NCBI GenBank assembly: GCA_003697105.1
Contig: RFFQ01000030.1
Location: 1 to 11,341, forward strand
Reading direction: 5' to 3'
DNA: 11,341 bases
From: Gemmatimonadota bacterium
Lineage (GTDB): Bacteria; 4572-55; J002
The position numbers and the translations under genes are program-made. The notes beneath the pieces are model-generated. The model did no database searches, was not told where the DNA came from, and saw only the letters and a program-made list of their open reading frames with translations. Shown here in pieces: positions 1 to 7,244 of the stretch (its first letter is position 1; each line of letters starts with the position of its first letter).

Positions 1-373
1 CATATGTTTATTATTTTTAATATAAAGTTGTTTTCGGATGAGTTTATCTTTTTTATTTATTAGTAAAAATGTTGTAACTTATTAACACAGAATAACTTAC
101 CCATTTGTTAATTTTGTAGTAGTTAATTAAAAGTATTCATTTTTATTTCGAATGCAAGCCTAAGTTCCGTATTGCGGCCCGCGAAGTTCTATCTTGGAGG
201 TTTTTGTCGAAGAAACTGCCACCTTGACACCTTCTCTGAACATATCCCCCAACAATCTGCCATTTTAACCGCAACAGCCTCAAAAATAAGCGATTATTTC
301 GGGCACACCCCTTGCGAACCCCTTAACCGCATGAAACGCATAAACCTTACAAAACGCTTCAGGAGGAATAGTT
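1..373. other. AT-rich leader region upstream of clpB
   Basis: No convincing gene is seen here. The first 160 bases are very AT-rich with scattered T and A runs and a TTAATTAA palindrome (123-130). The rest is closer to genic composition. A TTGACA hexamer lies at 224-229, followed 17 bases later by CCCCAA (247-252). This resembles a mixed sigma70 -35 and heat-shock (sigma32) -10 element, but the spacing is long for sigma32 and the -10 is poor for sigma70, so it is only a possible clpB promoter. No CIRCE element is present. A 71-codon open frame at 172-387 overlaps the clpB start and looks like chance. The window edge may cut off upstream signals. Confidence 0.5.
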
Positions 374-2950
374 ATGAGACTCGATAAATTTACCTTAAAA
401 TCGCAAGAGGCATTGCAAGCCGCGCAGGAAATTGCCGATCAGCATCAACATCAGGCAATTCATGATGTGCATCTGCTGCTGGCACTGATCGAACAGTCCG
501 AAGGTGTTGTTGTACCGTTGTTGCAAAAGTTGGGTGCCCGTCCAGAACGTATTGTGGACGAAACGCAGCAGGTGCTACAGACAATTGCCAAAGTGCAAGG
601 TGTTACGGGGCAGCATTATCTTTCTACGGCGCTCCAAAAAGTGTTGGATGACGCCTGGAAAGAAGCTCAACGGCTAAAAGATGAGTATATTAGTACGGAA
701 CATTTGCTCATGGCACTTGCCACTTCCAGTGAAAAAGCCGGTAAAATCCTGCGGGATAATGGGGTGAAAAAAGATGCCATCCTCAAAGTTTTAAAAGAGA
801 TTCGCGGTTCACAGCGGGTGACTGACCAAAATCCAGAAGATAAGTATAATGCGTTGAAGCGTTTCGGGGTCAATCTGGTGGATGCCGCCCGGCAAGGCAA
901 AATTGACCCCGTGATCGGGCGCGATGAAGAAATCCGGCGAACGATTCAAGTGTTATCCCGTCGGAAAAAAAACAATCCGGTGCTAATCGGGGAACCGGGT
1001 GTCGGGAAGACCGCGATTGTGGAAGGTATCGCACAACGGATTGTGGAAGGCGACGTCCCGGAATCCCTTAAAAATAAGCAGTTGATCGCATTGGATATGG
1101 GAGCGCTCATCGCGGGAGCAAAATTTCGGGGAGAATTTGAAGACCGGTTGAAAGCGGTCTTGCGGGAAGTTACCGAAAGTAACGGTGAAATCATCCTGTT
1201 TATTGATGAGTTACACACGATGGTGGGTGCCGGTGCGGCAGAAGGCGCGGTTGATGCCGCCAATATGCTCAAGCCTGCGCTCGCCCGGGGGGAATTACGC
1301 TGTATTGGTGCCACAACCCTCGATGAATATCGCAAATACATCGAAAAAGATGCCGCGTTGGAACGGCGATTCCAACAAGTTTACGTTGACCAGCCCTCCG
1401 TTAGCGACACCATCAGTATTTTGCGCGGTCTCAAGGAAAAATACGAGGTACATCACGGGATTCGCATTCAGGATAACGCCCTCGTTGCCGCCGCCGTCCT
1501 CTCAAACCGCTATATCACGGATCGATTCTTGCCGGACAAAGCGATTGACCTGATCGATGAAGCCGCCTCCAAACTACGGATCGAGATCGATAGTATGCCC
1601 CATGAAATCGATGAGGTCGAACGGCGCATCCGCCAACTGGAAATCGAACGGCAAGCGCTTAAAAAAGAAAAAGATAAAGCCTCACGGGAACGGCTGGAGA
1701 ACCTCGAACGCGATCTGGCAGAACTGAAAGAAAAATCAAGCCAGATGAAAGCGCAATGGCAGCACGAAAAAGAGATCATTTTAGCCATCCGGCAGGTCAA
1801 AGAAGAGATCGACCAGATCAAAATCCAGATGCAACAAGCCGAACGAAACGGCGACCTGAATCGTGCCGCCGAGTTAAAATACGGGCAACTCCCCGCCGCG
1901 GAACGGAAACTGGAAGAATTGAATCACAAACTAGCAAAAATTCAACTAGACCGCAGTTTTTTGAAAGAAGAGATCGATGAAGAAGATATTGGCGAAATTG
2001 TTTCCAAATGGACGGGAATTCCGGTCAGCAAATTGTTGGAGAGTGAAAAGCAAAAACTGGTGAGGATGGAAGACAATCTACGGCAGCGCGTGGTTGGGCA
2101 AGATGATGCGCTGGAAGCTGTCGCCGATGCGGTGCGACGAAATCGTGCCGGTCTGGGTGACCCCAACCGCCCCATTGGCTCGTTTATTTTCCTGGGTCCC
2201 ACCGGTGTCGGTAAGACCGAAACCGCCCGTGCGCTTGCGGAATTCCTTTTTGATGACGAACGGGCAATGGTGCGAATCGATATGTCCGAATTTATGGAAA
2301 AACATAGTGTCTCCCGTCTGATCGGTGCGCCGCCGGGCTATGTTGGGTACGATCAAGGCGGATATTTGACAGAAGCGGTGCGCCGTCGTCCGTACAGCGT
2401 CATTTTGTTCGATGAAATTGAAAAAGCGCACCCGGATGTCTTCAATGTACTGCTGCAAATTCTGGATGACGGCCGCCTGACCGACGGGCAAGGTCGAACC
2501 GTGGATTTCAAAAATACGGTCATTATTATGACCAGTAACATTGGTAGCCAGTGGATATCTGACCTCGGCGAAAATGTGGAGCAGATCGAACACCGCGTGA
2601 TGGAAGCTATGAAACAGCACTTCCGCCCGGAATTCCTCAACCGGATTGACGAAACCATCATCTTCCATCGTCTGAAAAAGGAACATCTGCGCCAGATTGT
2701 GGACATCCAACTGCAACACCTGCGGGATCGCCTCGCAGACCGGAAACTCAACTTGACGATTACCGATGCCGCCAAAGATTATCTCGGCGAAATGGGTTAT
2801 GATCCCATTTACGGCGCACGCCCGCTCAAGCGACTGATCCAGAAAGAACTTGAAAATCCGCTGGCACTGCGCTTACTCGAAGGGCACTATCTGGAAGGTG
2901 ATACCATCGTTGTGGATCGCGGTGGTGCCGGGTTGGAGTTTAAGAAATAA
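374..2950 (+). CDS. clpB: ATP-dependent chaperone ClpB (Hsp100 disaggregase)
   Basis: This encodes a cytosolic hexameric AAA+ disaggregase that, with DnaK/DnaJ/GrpE, threads polypeptides out of heat-induced aggregates. At 858 residues it matches the family length. Domains in order are a Clp N-domain (about 1-145), AAA1 with Walker A GEPGVGKT (206-213) and Walker B FIDELH, the long charged coiled-coil M-domain (about 405-530) that distinguishes ClpB from ClpA and ClpC, AAA2 with Walker A GPTGVGKT (608-615) and Walker [11 protein letters not shown], and the small C-terminal domain with the GARPLKR sensor-2 motif. No IGF/IGL loop for ClpP is apparent, as expected. The start is fixed by AGGAGG at 361-366. 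A GTG at codon 149 coincides with the internal start used in E. coli for the short ClpB form, but no clear ribosome site precedes it here. It is probably monocistronic, because a hairpin follows the stop. Confidence 0.98.
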   Translation: MRLDKFTLKSQEALQAAQEIADQHQHQAIHDVHLLLALIEQSEGVVVPLLQKLGARPERIVDETQQVLQTIAKVQGVTGQHYLSTALQKVLDDAWKEAQRLKDEYISTEHLLMALATSSEKAGKILRDNGVKKDAILKVLKEIRGSQRVTDQNPEDKYNALKRFGVNLVDAARQGKIDPVIGRDEEIRRTIQVLSRRKKNNPVLIGEPGVGKTAIVEGIAQRIVEGDVPESLKNKQLIALDMGALIAGAKFRGEFEDRLKAVLREVTESNGEIILFIDELHTMVGAGAAEGAVDAANMLKPALARGELRCIGATTLDEYRKYIEKDAALERRFQQVYVDQPSVSDTISILRGLKEKYEVHHGIRIQDNALVAAAVLSNRYITDRFLPDKAIDLIDEAASKLRIEIDSMPHEIDEVERRIRQLEIERQALKKEKDKASRERLENLERDLAELKEKSSQMKAQWQHEKEIILAIRQVKEEIDQIKIQMQQAERNGDLNRAAELKYGQLPAAERKLEELNHKLAKIQLDRSFLKEEIDEEDIGEIVSKWTGIPVSKLLESEKQKLVRMEDNLRQRVVGQDDALEAVADAVRRNRAGLGDPNRPIGSFIFLGPTGVGKTETARALAEFLFDDERAMVRIDMSEFMEKHSVSRLIGAPPGYVGYDQGGYLTEAVRRRPYSVILFDEIEKAHPDVFNVLLQILDDGRLTDGQGRTVDFKNTVIIMTSNIGSQWISDLGENVEQIEHRVMEAMKQHFRPEFLNRIDETIIFHRLKKEHLRQIVDIQLQHLRDRLADRKLNLTITDAAKDYLGEMGYDPIYGARPLKRLIQKELENPLALRLLEGHYLEGDTIVVDRGGAGLEFKK

Positions 2951-2986
2951 CCCGGATCCCATTCACCGCTTTACGGTTACCAAGCC

Positions 2987-3030
2987 CGCTCTCGTAAGAG
3001 AGAGCGTTTAACTGAGTTTTAGCCTTTTTT
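2987..3030 (+). terminator. Probable intrinsic terminator of clpB
   Basis: A 7-bp perfect stem, CGCTCTC (2987-2993) with GAGAGCG (3000-3006), closes a 6-base loop. It is followed by TTT, then TTTT, and then a six-T run at 3025-3030. It lies 36 bases after the clpB stop. The T tract is interrupted, so this is a moderate rather than textbook terminator. Confidence 0.55.
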
Positions 3031-3036
3031 CTACCC

Positions 3037-3102
3037 CACATTGAGCAGGTCATACGTTATAACCTGATAAAACTGAAGTTAATTTTTGACCTGCTCAATG
3101 TG
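3037..3102. repeat. Perfect 16-bp inverted repeat with 34-base spacer
   Basis: The left arm CACATTGAGCAGGTCA (3037-3052) and the right arm TGACCTGCTCAATGTG (3087-3102) are exact reverse complements separated by 34 bases. Neither arm is followed by a T tract on its own strand, so it is not a standard terminator. An alternative smaller pairing exists inside it: CAGGT (3046-3050) can pair with ACCTG (3062-3066). No second copy of the arm occurs in the window. It could be an RNA hairpin, a protein-binding dyad or a remnant of a small mobile element. Confidence 0.8.
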
Positions 3103-3554
3103 AGGGCAACATCCGCCGGAGCGACAGTAGAAAGACGAATTCGACAGAGTCGCAGAGTAAGAGACTTCTCGTGCCAATTCCACTGCCTTGATTTGTTCGG
3201 TTTTGGCTTGGCCTTGAAACTTTTGTTTGCAATGATGCCCCCATTTTACCCCAATTACCAGCACTTTTCAAATTGAAAGATTCCATTGGGAAAAACGGCA
3301 CGGTGTCTTTTTCTTTTGATTTGTTTTTTTGCTCCAATCCGGCGCACGATTGCGGACGGCGTTGGCGGTGTCGTTTCCGCCATAAACCGGGAGCAATGGA
3401 GCGACAAACCGCCAACACGTAAGGAACGGTTCGCCCGTTTTAAGCAATATAGACATTGTTAGCAGGCATTACGGAATTAGTGGATCAGCACCGAATGCGC
3501 ATGTTATCCCGCGATCCAAGTCAGAAAAAGTAACTGACACCCTTTAAACAAGTG
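3103..3554. other. Gene-free stretch with several small hairpins
   Basis: No protein with recognisable character is encoded on either strand. The minus-strand open frames here (up to 107 codons, 3095-3418) have low-complexity, basic sequences and no family resemblance. What is present is secondary-structure potential: a dyad at 3361-3416 (listed separately), AACGG/CCGTT with a 5-base loop (3425-3439), and a run of T-rich sequence at 3306-3330. The segment could be a decayed mobile element or the body of an untranslated RNA that ends at the strong terminator at 3555-3589. The sequence alone does not decide between these. Confidence 0.4.
3361..3416. repeat. Imperfect dyad, 9+4 bp stem with a 2-base bulge
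   Basis: GTTGGCGGT (3361-3369) pairs perfectly with ACCGCCAAC (3408-3416). GTCG (3370-3373) continues the stem with CGAC (3402-3405), leaving AA (3406-3407) bulged on one side. The loop is 28 bases (3374-3401). A long stem with extrahelical bases recalls folded integron attC sites, but the flanking core-site consensus (RYYYAAC and GTTRRRY) is not convincingly present and no integrase is nearby, so it is recorded only as a structured repeat. Confidence 0.6.
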
Positions 3555-3589
3555 GCTCCTCAATATATTAGTATTGAGGAGCTTTTTTT
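3555..3589 (+). terminator. Strong intrinsic terminator with no gene upstream
   Basis: An 11-bp perfect stem, GCTCCTCAATA (3555-3565) with TATTGAGGAGC (3572-3582), closes a 6-base loop and is followed directly by seven T residues (3583-3589). This is a textbook Rho-independent terminator for + strand transcription. The nearest upstream + strand gene, clpB, ends about 600 bases earlier and has its own candidate terminator. This one may therefore end a non-coding transcript or a lost gene, or act as a backstop. Confidence 0.9.
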
Positions 3590-3869
3590 ATGGTAGGAGC
3601 CAATGCTGAGCGGTAGAATCTTTGCTTGCCATAATTTTATAAACTTGCGCTTCGTTAAACTCATTTTACACCGGCTTCGAGGCGTTATTAGCTACCCCTA
3701 CATGCGGTTTTTCATTTCGTTGACCGATGAAACTTGTCCTTGCCCGTCTGATGTTCTATCTTCTATCCACCGCATTGCATTGTGCCCATTATTTGGATAG
3801 GAGCCTTAACATTTAGGTAAGGTTATTGGTGCGGGGATTGCGAATTTTTCCCCATCTTTATTTCAGGGA
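3590..3869. other. Gene-free spacer upstream of the nitrate reductase operon
   Basis: No supportable gene is seen. A 65-codon open frame at 3603-3800 has no ribosome site and no recognisable domain. The octamer TAGGAGCC occurs twice (3594-3601 and 3798-3805), too short to interpret. The stretch ends at the CRP/FNR-type box of the nap promoter. Confidence 0.4.
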
Positions 3870-3885
3870 CTTGACTAAAGTCAAG
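3870..3885. promoter_or_regulatory. CRP/FNR-superfamily activator box of the nap operon
   Basis: CTTGAC-TAAA-GTCAAG is a perfect 6-bp inverted repeat around 4 bases. Its core TTGAC-N4-GTCAA has the layout of FNR-family sites (TTGAT-N4-ATCAA), with the C/G variant associated with DNR/NnrR/HcpR-type nitrogen-oxide regulators. Its centre (3877.5) is 41.5 bases upstream of the start site near 3919 implied by the -10 box at 3907-3912. That is the class II activator position, so the operon is probably activated under anaerobic or nitrogen-oxide conditions. The regulator gene is not in the window. Confidence 0.75.
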
Positions 3886-3906
3886 GCTAGATTTGTTGTT
3901 TGGGAT

Positions 3907-3912
3907 TATTAT
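3907..3912 (+). promoter_or_regulatory. -10 box of the nap operon promoter
   Basis: TATTAT (5 of 6 matches to TATAAT) lies 22 bases after the FNR-type box, which takes the place of a -35 element. The predicted start of transcription is near 3919, giving a leader of about 50 bases before napD. Confidence 0.6.
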
Positions 3913-3929
3913 GAATTAACCGATAAAAG

Positions 3930-3941
3930 AGTATTAATACT
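3930..3941. promoter_or_regulatory. 12-bp perfect palindrome in the nap leader
   Basis: AGTATTAATACT is a perfect palindrome lying about 11 bases downstream of the predicted transcription start and 28 bases before the napD start codon. Its position suits an operator for a repressor or response regulator. It is AT-rich, so a chance origin is possible. Confidence 0.4.
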
Positions 3942-3969
3942 TAATAATGCGATTTGAAGAGGAATCGTT

Positions 3970-4203
3970 ATGCCAATCAAAAGTTATCTTGCCTATCCAT
4001 TAGAGGGCAAAAAGCAACAACTCGCGCAGGAGTTGGCAAATATAACTGGATGTGAAATCATACCATCAACGAACACCGAATTAATTGTTTTGGTGACAGA
4101 AACAGCAGACGAACAGGCAGAGACCGAGCTAGAAAATCGCTTGAAAAACCTCATGTCATTGCAATGTTTAACAATGGTTTCCGGTTTTGGCGATCATGCT
4201 TAA
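3970..4203 (+). CDS. napD: NapD-like Tat-signal chaperone for nitrate reductase
   Basis: This 77-residue cytosolic protein fits the NapD family in size and layout: a ferredoxin-like beta-alpha-beta fold starting IKSYLAYPLEGK, a helix leading to a GCEII strand, then an ELIVLVTE strand, a second helix and a final strand MVSGF. NapD proteins bind the twin-arginine signal of NapA and hold back export until the molybdenum cofactor is inserted. It is the first gene of the operon, with an AGAGGA ribosome site just before the ATG. Its stop lies 23 bases before napA, whose product carries a Tat signal, which supports the assignment. The sequence is divergent at residue level, so the call leans partly on context. 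Confidence 0.85.
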   Translation: MPIKSYLAYPLEGKKQQLAQELANITGCEIIPSTNTELIVLVTETADEQAETELENRLKNLMSLQCLTMVSGFGDHA

Positions 4204-4226
4204 TCTTAACGTTTAGGAGTAAACTA

Positions 4227-6554
4227 ATGAATCGAAGAGAATTTTTAAAGCAGATGGCTGCCGTCACCGCCATGACAGCGGCGGCGACGATGTTTCCGGG
4301 CATTCTGTTTGCCGAAGACCAGAACAAAACACTACCAAACGATGATCTAACGTGGAAAAAAGCACCATGCCGGTTTTGTGGTGTGGGTTGTGGGTTGTTG
4401 ATTGGTTTGTCGGGGGGTCGTGCGGTAGCGGTCAAAGGAGACCCAGCAAGTCCGGTCAACAAAGGGTTGTGTTGTGTCAAGGGCTATCACTCTGTGATGG
4501 CATTGTACGGCGCCGATCGATTAAAAACGGCGTATGTTCGCAAAAATGGGGAGCTTGTCCCCACGCCAATCAAGGAAGCACTTGATCTGGTTGCCCAAAA
4601 GATGCAAGAAACCATTAAAACACATGGTAAAGATTCGGTGGCAATGTATGGATCGGGGCAGTGGACCATTCCGGACGGTTATGTTGCTTCCAAATTGATG
4701 AAAGGGGCTATCGGGACAAATAATCTGGAAGCGAACGCCCGGTTGTGCATGGCAAGTGCGGTCACCGGTTTTATCAGTACATTCGGGATCGATGAACCGA
4801 TGGGCTGTTATGAAGATATTGATCATGCCGATGTATTTGTGTTATGGGGCAATAACATGGCAGAAATGCATCCGGTGCTATTTTCACGAATACTGGATCA
4901 GCGCCTTAAACGCAAAGATGTAAAAATTATCGATTTGGCGACGCGAACGACACGCACCAGTATGGCGGCAGATAAATCGATTCTGTTTTTGCCCCAATCA
5001 GATTTAGCCCTTGCCAACGCAATCTGTTACGAAATTTTGCGGAATGGCTGGGAAAACAAATCATTTATCGAAAAACATTGTCATTTCAAGAGCGGTAAGA
5101 CCAATATTGGGTATGGGGTAGAGGATAAATTCGCGTTTAAAGACGAGAATACCGATATAACCTTTGATCAATATAAAAAATTTCTGGAAGATTATACTCC
5201 TGAAAAAGTGGAGCAGATATCGGGGGTATCGGCAAAGGACATTCGGTATCTTGCCTCATTATATGGTGATCCCAACCGCAAAGTAACCAGTTTCTGGTGC
5301 ATGGGTATGAACCAACATACACGCGGAACGTGGATCAACAACCTCGTTTACAACATCCATTTACTGGTGGGTAAGATTTCCACCCCGGGTAATAGCCCGT
5401 TCTCACTAACCGGACAGCCCAGCGCCTGCGGAACCGTGCGAGAAGTTGGCACTCTTACCCACAAACTCCCCCACGGTGTGGTAATGAACGAGGAGGCTCG
5501 GAAAAAAGCCGCGAAAATCTGGAAAGTGCCGGTAGAGAACATCCCTCCCAAACCCAGCCTACACACCGTTGAAATGTTTCGGGCATTGGATCGGGGCGAG
5601 GTAAAATTTATGTGGATTCAAGTCACCAACCCGATGGTAACCATTCCAAAACTGAATCGCTATCGAGAGGGTGCACAAAAAGCGGGTCGATTTATTGTTG
5701 TTTCGGATGTTTACCCCACACCCACAACCGATATTGCTGATGTAATTTTGCCTTCTGCTATGTGGATCGAGCGAGAAGGGATGTTTGGCAATTCCGAACG
5801 ACGAACCCAACATTTTGAGAAAATGGTGGATCCCCCCGGCGAAGCCATGAGTGACACCTGGCAGATTATCGAAGTTGCCCGCCGGATGGGATTTCAGGAG
5901 CTTTTTCCGTGGGATGAAGCGACTCATATTGAAGAGATTTGGAAAGAGTACACCCAATTTCATGCGGGTGAAAAACACGGCATGGCACCTTATGAGGTTC
6001 TCAAAGAGCGTCCCGGTGTGATGTGGCCCTTCGTCAATGGAAAAGAGACCAAATGGCGTTTTAATGCAGAAACCGATCCGGCAGCAAAAGATGGTGATCC
6101 GTTCAAATTCTATGGCAAACCCGATGGTAAAGCCTGGATTCTGGCGCGTCCGTATGAACCCCCTGCGGAAGAACCCGACGATGAATATCCATTCTGGTTA
6201 AATACCGGTCGTGTATTGGAACATTGGCATACCGGCTCAATGACGCGGCGAATCCCCGTATTGCATAAAGCCATGCCGCATAGCTATGTTGAACTCAATC
6301 CCGAAGATGCGAAAGAATTAGGTATCCGTAATGGTGAAAACGTCCTCCTGACTTCCCGACGGGGCAAAATTACACTCCCCGCATCGATCAATGAACGGGG
6401 TGTTCCACCCAGAGGTCAAGTCTTTGTCCCATTTTTTGATGAAAACCTGTTAATTAACGAATTAACGCTTGACGCGTTTTGTCCCATCTCTAAACAACCG
6501 GATTATAAAAAATGCGCCGTGAAAGTTCAGAAAGCCCTCAAAAGCGAATCGTAA
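4227..6554 (+). CDS. napA: Periplasmic nitrate reductase catalytic subunit NapA
   Basis: This Mo-bis-MGD enzyme reduces nitrate to nitrite in the periplasm. At 775 residues it is between short Desulfovibrio-type NapA and proteobacterial NapA. Start ATG 4227 is chosen over the in-frame ATG 4164 because GGAG (4215-4218) precedes it and the product then begins with the Tat signal MNRREFLK plus a hydrophobic stretch ending near FAED (about 30). The [4Fe-4S] site is C48, C51, C55 and C83, in CRFCGVGC and CCVKGY. K85 is the usual lysine between cluster and pterin. The molybdenum ligand is C174 in NARLCMASAV, followed by the NapA-typical FGIDEPMGCYED. The C-terminus keeps the family LTLDAFCPISK and KCAVKV pattern. 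An extra cysteine (C82) sits beside the cluster ligand. Export with NapD points to respiratory Nap rather than assimilatory Nas. Confidence 0.97.
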   Translation: MNRREFLKQMAAVTAMTAAATMFPGILFAEDQNKTLPNDDLTWKKAPCRFCGVGCGLLIGLSGGRAVAVKGDPASPVNKGLCCVKGYHSVMALYGADRLKTAYVRKNGELVPTPIKEALDLVAQKMQETIKTHGKDSVAMYGSGQWTIPDGYVASKLMKGAIGTNNLEANARLCMASAVTGFISTFGIDEPMGCYEDIDHADVFVLWGNNMAEMHPVLFSRILDQRLKRKDVKIIDLATRTTRTSMAADKSILFLPQSDLALANAICYEILRNGWENKSFIEKHCHFKSGKTNIGYGVEDKFAFKDENTDITFDQYKKFLEDYTPEKVEQISGVSAKDIRYLASLYGDPNRKVTSFWCMGMNQHTRGTWINNLVYNIHLLVGKISTPGNSPFSLTGQPSACGTVREVGTLTHKLPHGVVMNEEARKKAAKIWKVPVENIPPKPSLHTVEMFRALDRGEVKFMWIQVTNPMVTIPKLNRYREGAQKAGRFIVVSDVYPTPTTDIADVILPSAMWIEREGMFGNSERRTQHFEKMVDPPGEAMSDTWQIIEVARRMGFQELFPWDEATHIEEIWKEYTQFHAGEKHGMAPYEVLKERPGVMWPFVNGKETKWRFNAETDPAAKDGDPFKFYGKPDGKAWILARPYEPPAEEPDDEYPFWLNTGRVLEHWHTGSMTRRIPVLHKAMPHSYVELNPEDAKELGIRNGENVLLTSRRGKITLPASINERGVPPRGQVFVPFFDENLLINELTLDAFCPISKQPDYKKCAVKVQKALKSES

Positions 6555-7234
6555 ACACCAAATACCGGATCATTTTTATTGGGATTTGTGTGATTCTGAT
6601 GACCTCAGCCATCTATATTATCGGTGAGAGTCTCCAGCAAGAACAGCAAGGTGCGGAACTGAAAGCACCTGCCACCGGCGATATACCGTCAATTCCCGTC
6701 GAAGCCGGAGTATTCCGCCGGTCGGAACAGGCGTTGACCTATGCCAATGCACCGGAAAATAACAAAAACCCACGTACGCTGGACACATTCTATGATTTGC
6801 GGGCGTATCCCGGAGCACCACCGGTAATCCCCCATGAATTGATTAATGAGCAAAGCTATGGGGGCAAAAGTTGCTTACCGTGCCATGAAAATGGCGGTTA
6901 TGTCCCCCGATTTAACGCCTACGCACCAGTGACACCGCATCCCGAAATGATCAATTGCCGCCAATGCCATGTGGCCGTCAAAACAAAAGATACCTTTAAG
7001 GAATCAAATTGGGTGACCATAATACCCCCCCCTATCAATCAGGAAGCGATGACGGGAAGTCCTCCGCCCATTCCGCACGGGTTGCAGATGCGCGAAAATT
7101 GTCTTGCCTGCCATGCGGGACCGGCAGCGCCGACCGAAATTCGGACATCCCATCCTGAACGCATCAACTGCCGTCAATGTCATGCTTTAAATGATAAACC
7201 GACAACGGCTTGGACTCGAAACACTTCTTACTAA
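6512..7234 (+). CDS. napB: Tetraheme NapB-like cytochrome c (duplicated NapB unit)
   Basis: This is an electron-transfer subunit for NapA. It has 240 residues and four CXXCH hemes: C121-H125, C149-H153, C197-H201 and C220-H224. Residues 98-172 follow the NapB pattern: YPGAPPVIPHE, CLPCH, TPHPEMINCRQCH, then a proline-rich tail. Residues 184-224 repeat it as PPPIPHG, CLACH, TSHPERINCRQCH. Likely distal ligands are H108, H143, H189 and H214, two per unit. Standard NapB has two hemes, so this looks like an internal duplication. Residues 19-38 form one hydrophobic segment after a basic N-terminus with no clear cleavage site, suggesting a membrane anchor facing the periplasm. The gene overlaps the end of napA by 43 bases with no strong ribosome site, implying translational coupling. 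The NapB identity of the first half is firm; the function of the extra half is inferred. Confidence 0.88.
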   Translation: MRRESSESPQKRIVNTKYRIIFIGICVILMTSAIYIIGESLQQEQQGAELKAPATGDIPSIPVEAGVFRRSEQALTYANAPENNKNPRTLDTFYDLRAYPGAPPVIPHELINEQSYGGKSCLPCHENGGYVPRFNAYAPVTPHPEMINCRQCHVAVKTKDTFKESNWVTIIPPPINQEAMTGSPPPIPHGLQMRENCLACHAGPAAPTEIRTSHPERINCRQCHALNDKPTTAWTRNTSY

Positions 7235-7244
7235 GAGATGATCT

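Noticed and set aside
223-252. Sigma32 heat-shock promoter for clpB
   Set aside because: CTTGAC and CCCCAA are present, but the spacing (18 bases after CTTGAC) is longer than usual and the downstream element is imperfect, so it is not listed as a feature.
172-387. 71-codon open frame ahead of clpB
   Set aside because: It has no ribosome site and no recognisable domain, and it overlaps the clpB start.
3095-3456. Minus-strand open frames in the clpB-nap spacer
   Set aside because: They are overlapping frames with basic, low-complexity products, no start signals and no family resemblance. They are probably chance.
3361-3470. Integron attC site
   Set aside because: The stem with bulged bases is suggestive, but GTTRRRY/RYYYAAC core boxes do not fit well, and there is no integrase or cassette array.
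3603-3800. 65-codon + strand open frame, and a 30-codon minus-strand open stretch near 3705-3800
   Set aside because: Neither has a ribosome site or a recognisable motif. They are too short to call a remnant of a known transposase.
4164-4226. Longer napA reading frame from ATG 4164
   Set aside because: It overlaps napD, has no ribosome site and would bury the Tat signal 21 residues inside. ATG 4227 has GGAG and starts directly at MNRREF.
4227-6554. Formate dehydrogenase or assimilatory nitrate reductase (Nas)
   Set aside because: The Tat signal, adjacent napD and NapB-like gene, and NapA-specific FGIDEPMGCYED and LTLDAF signatures favour NapA.
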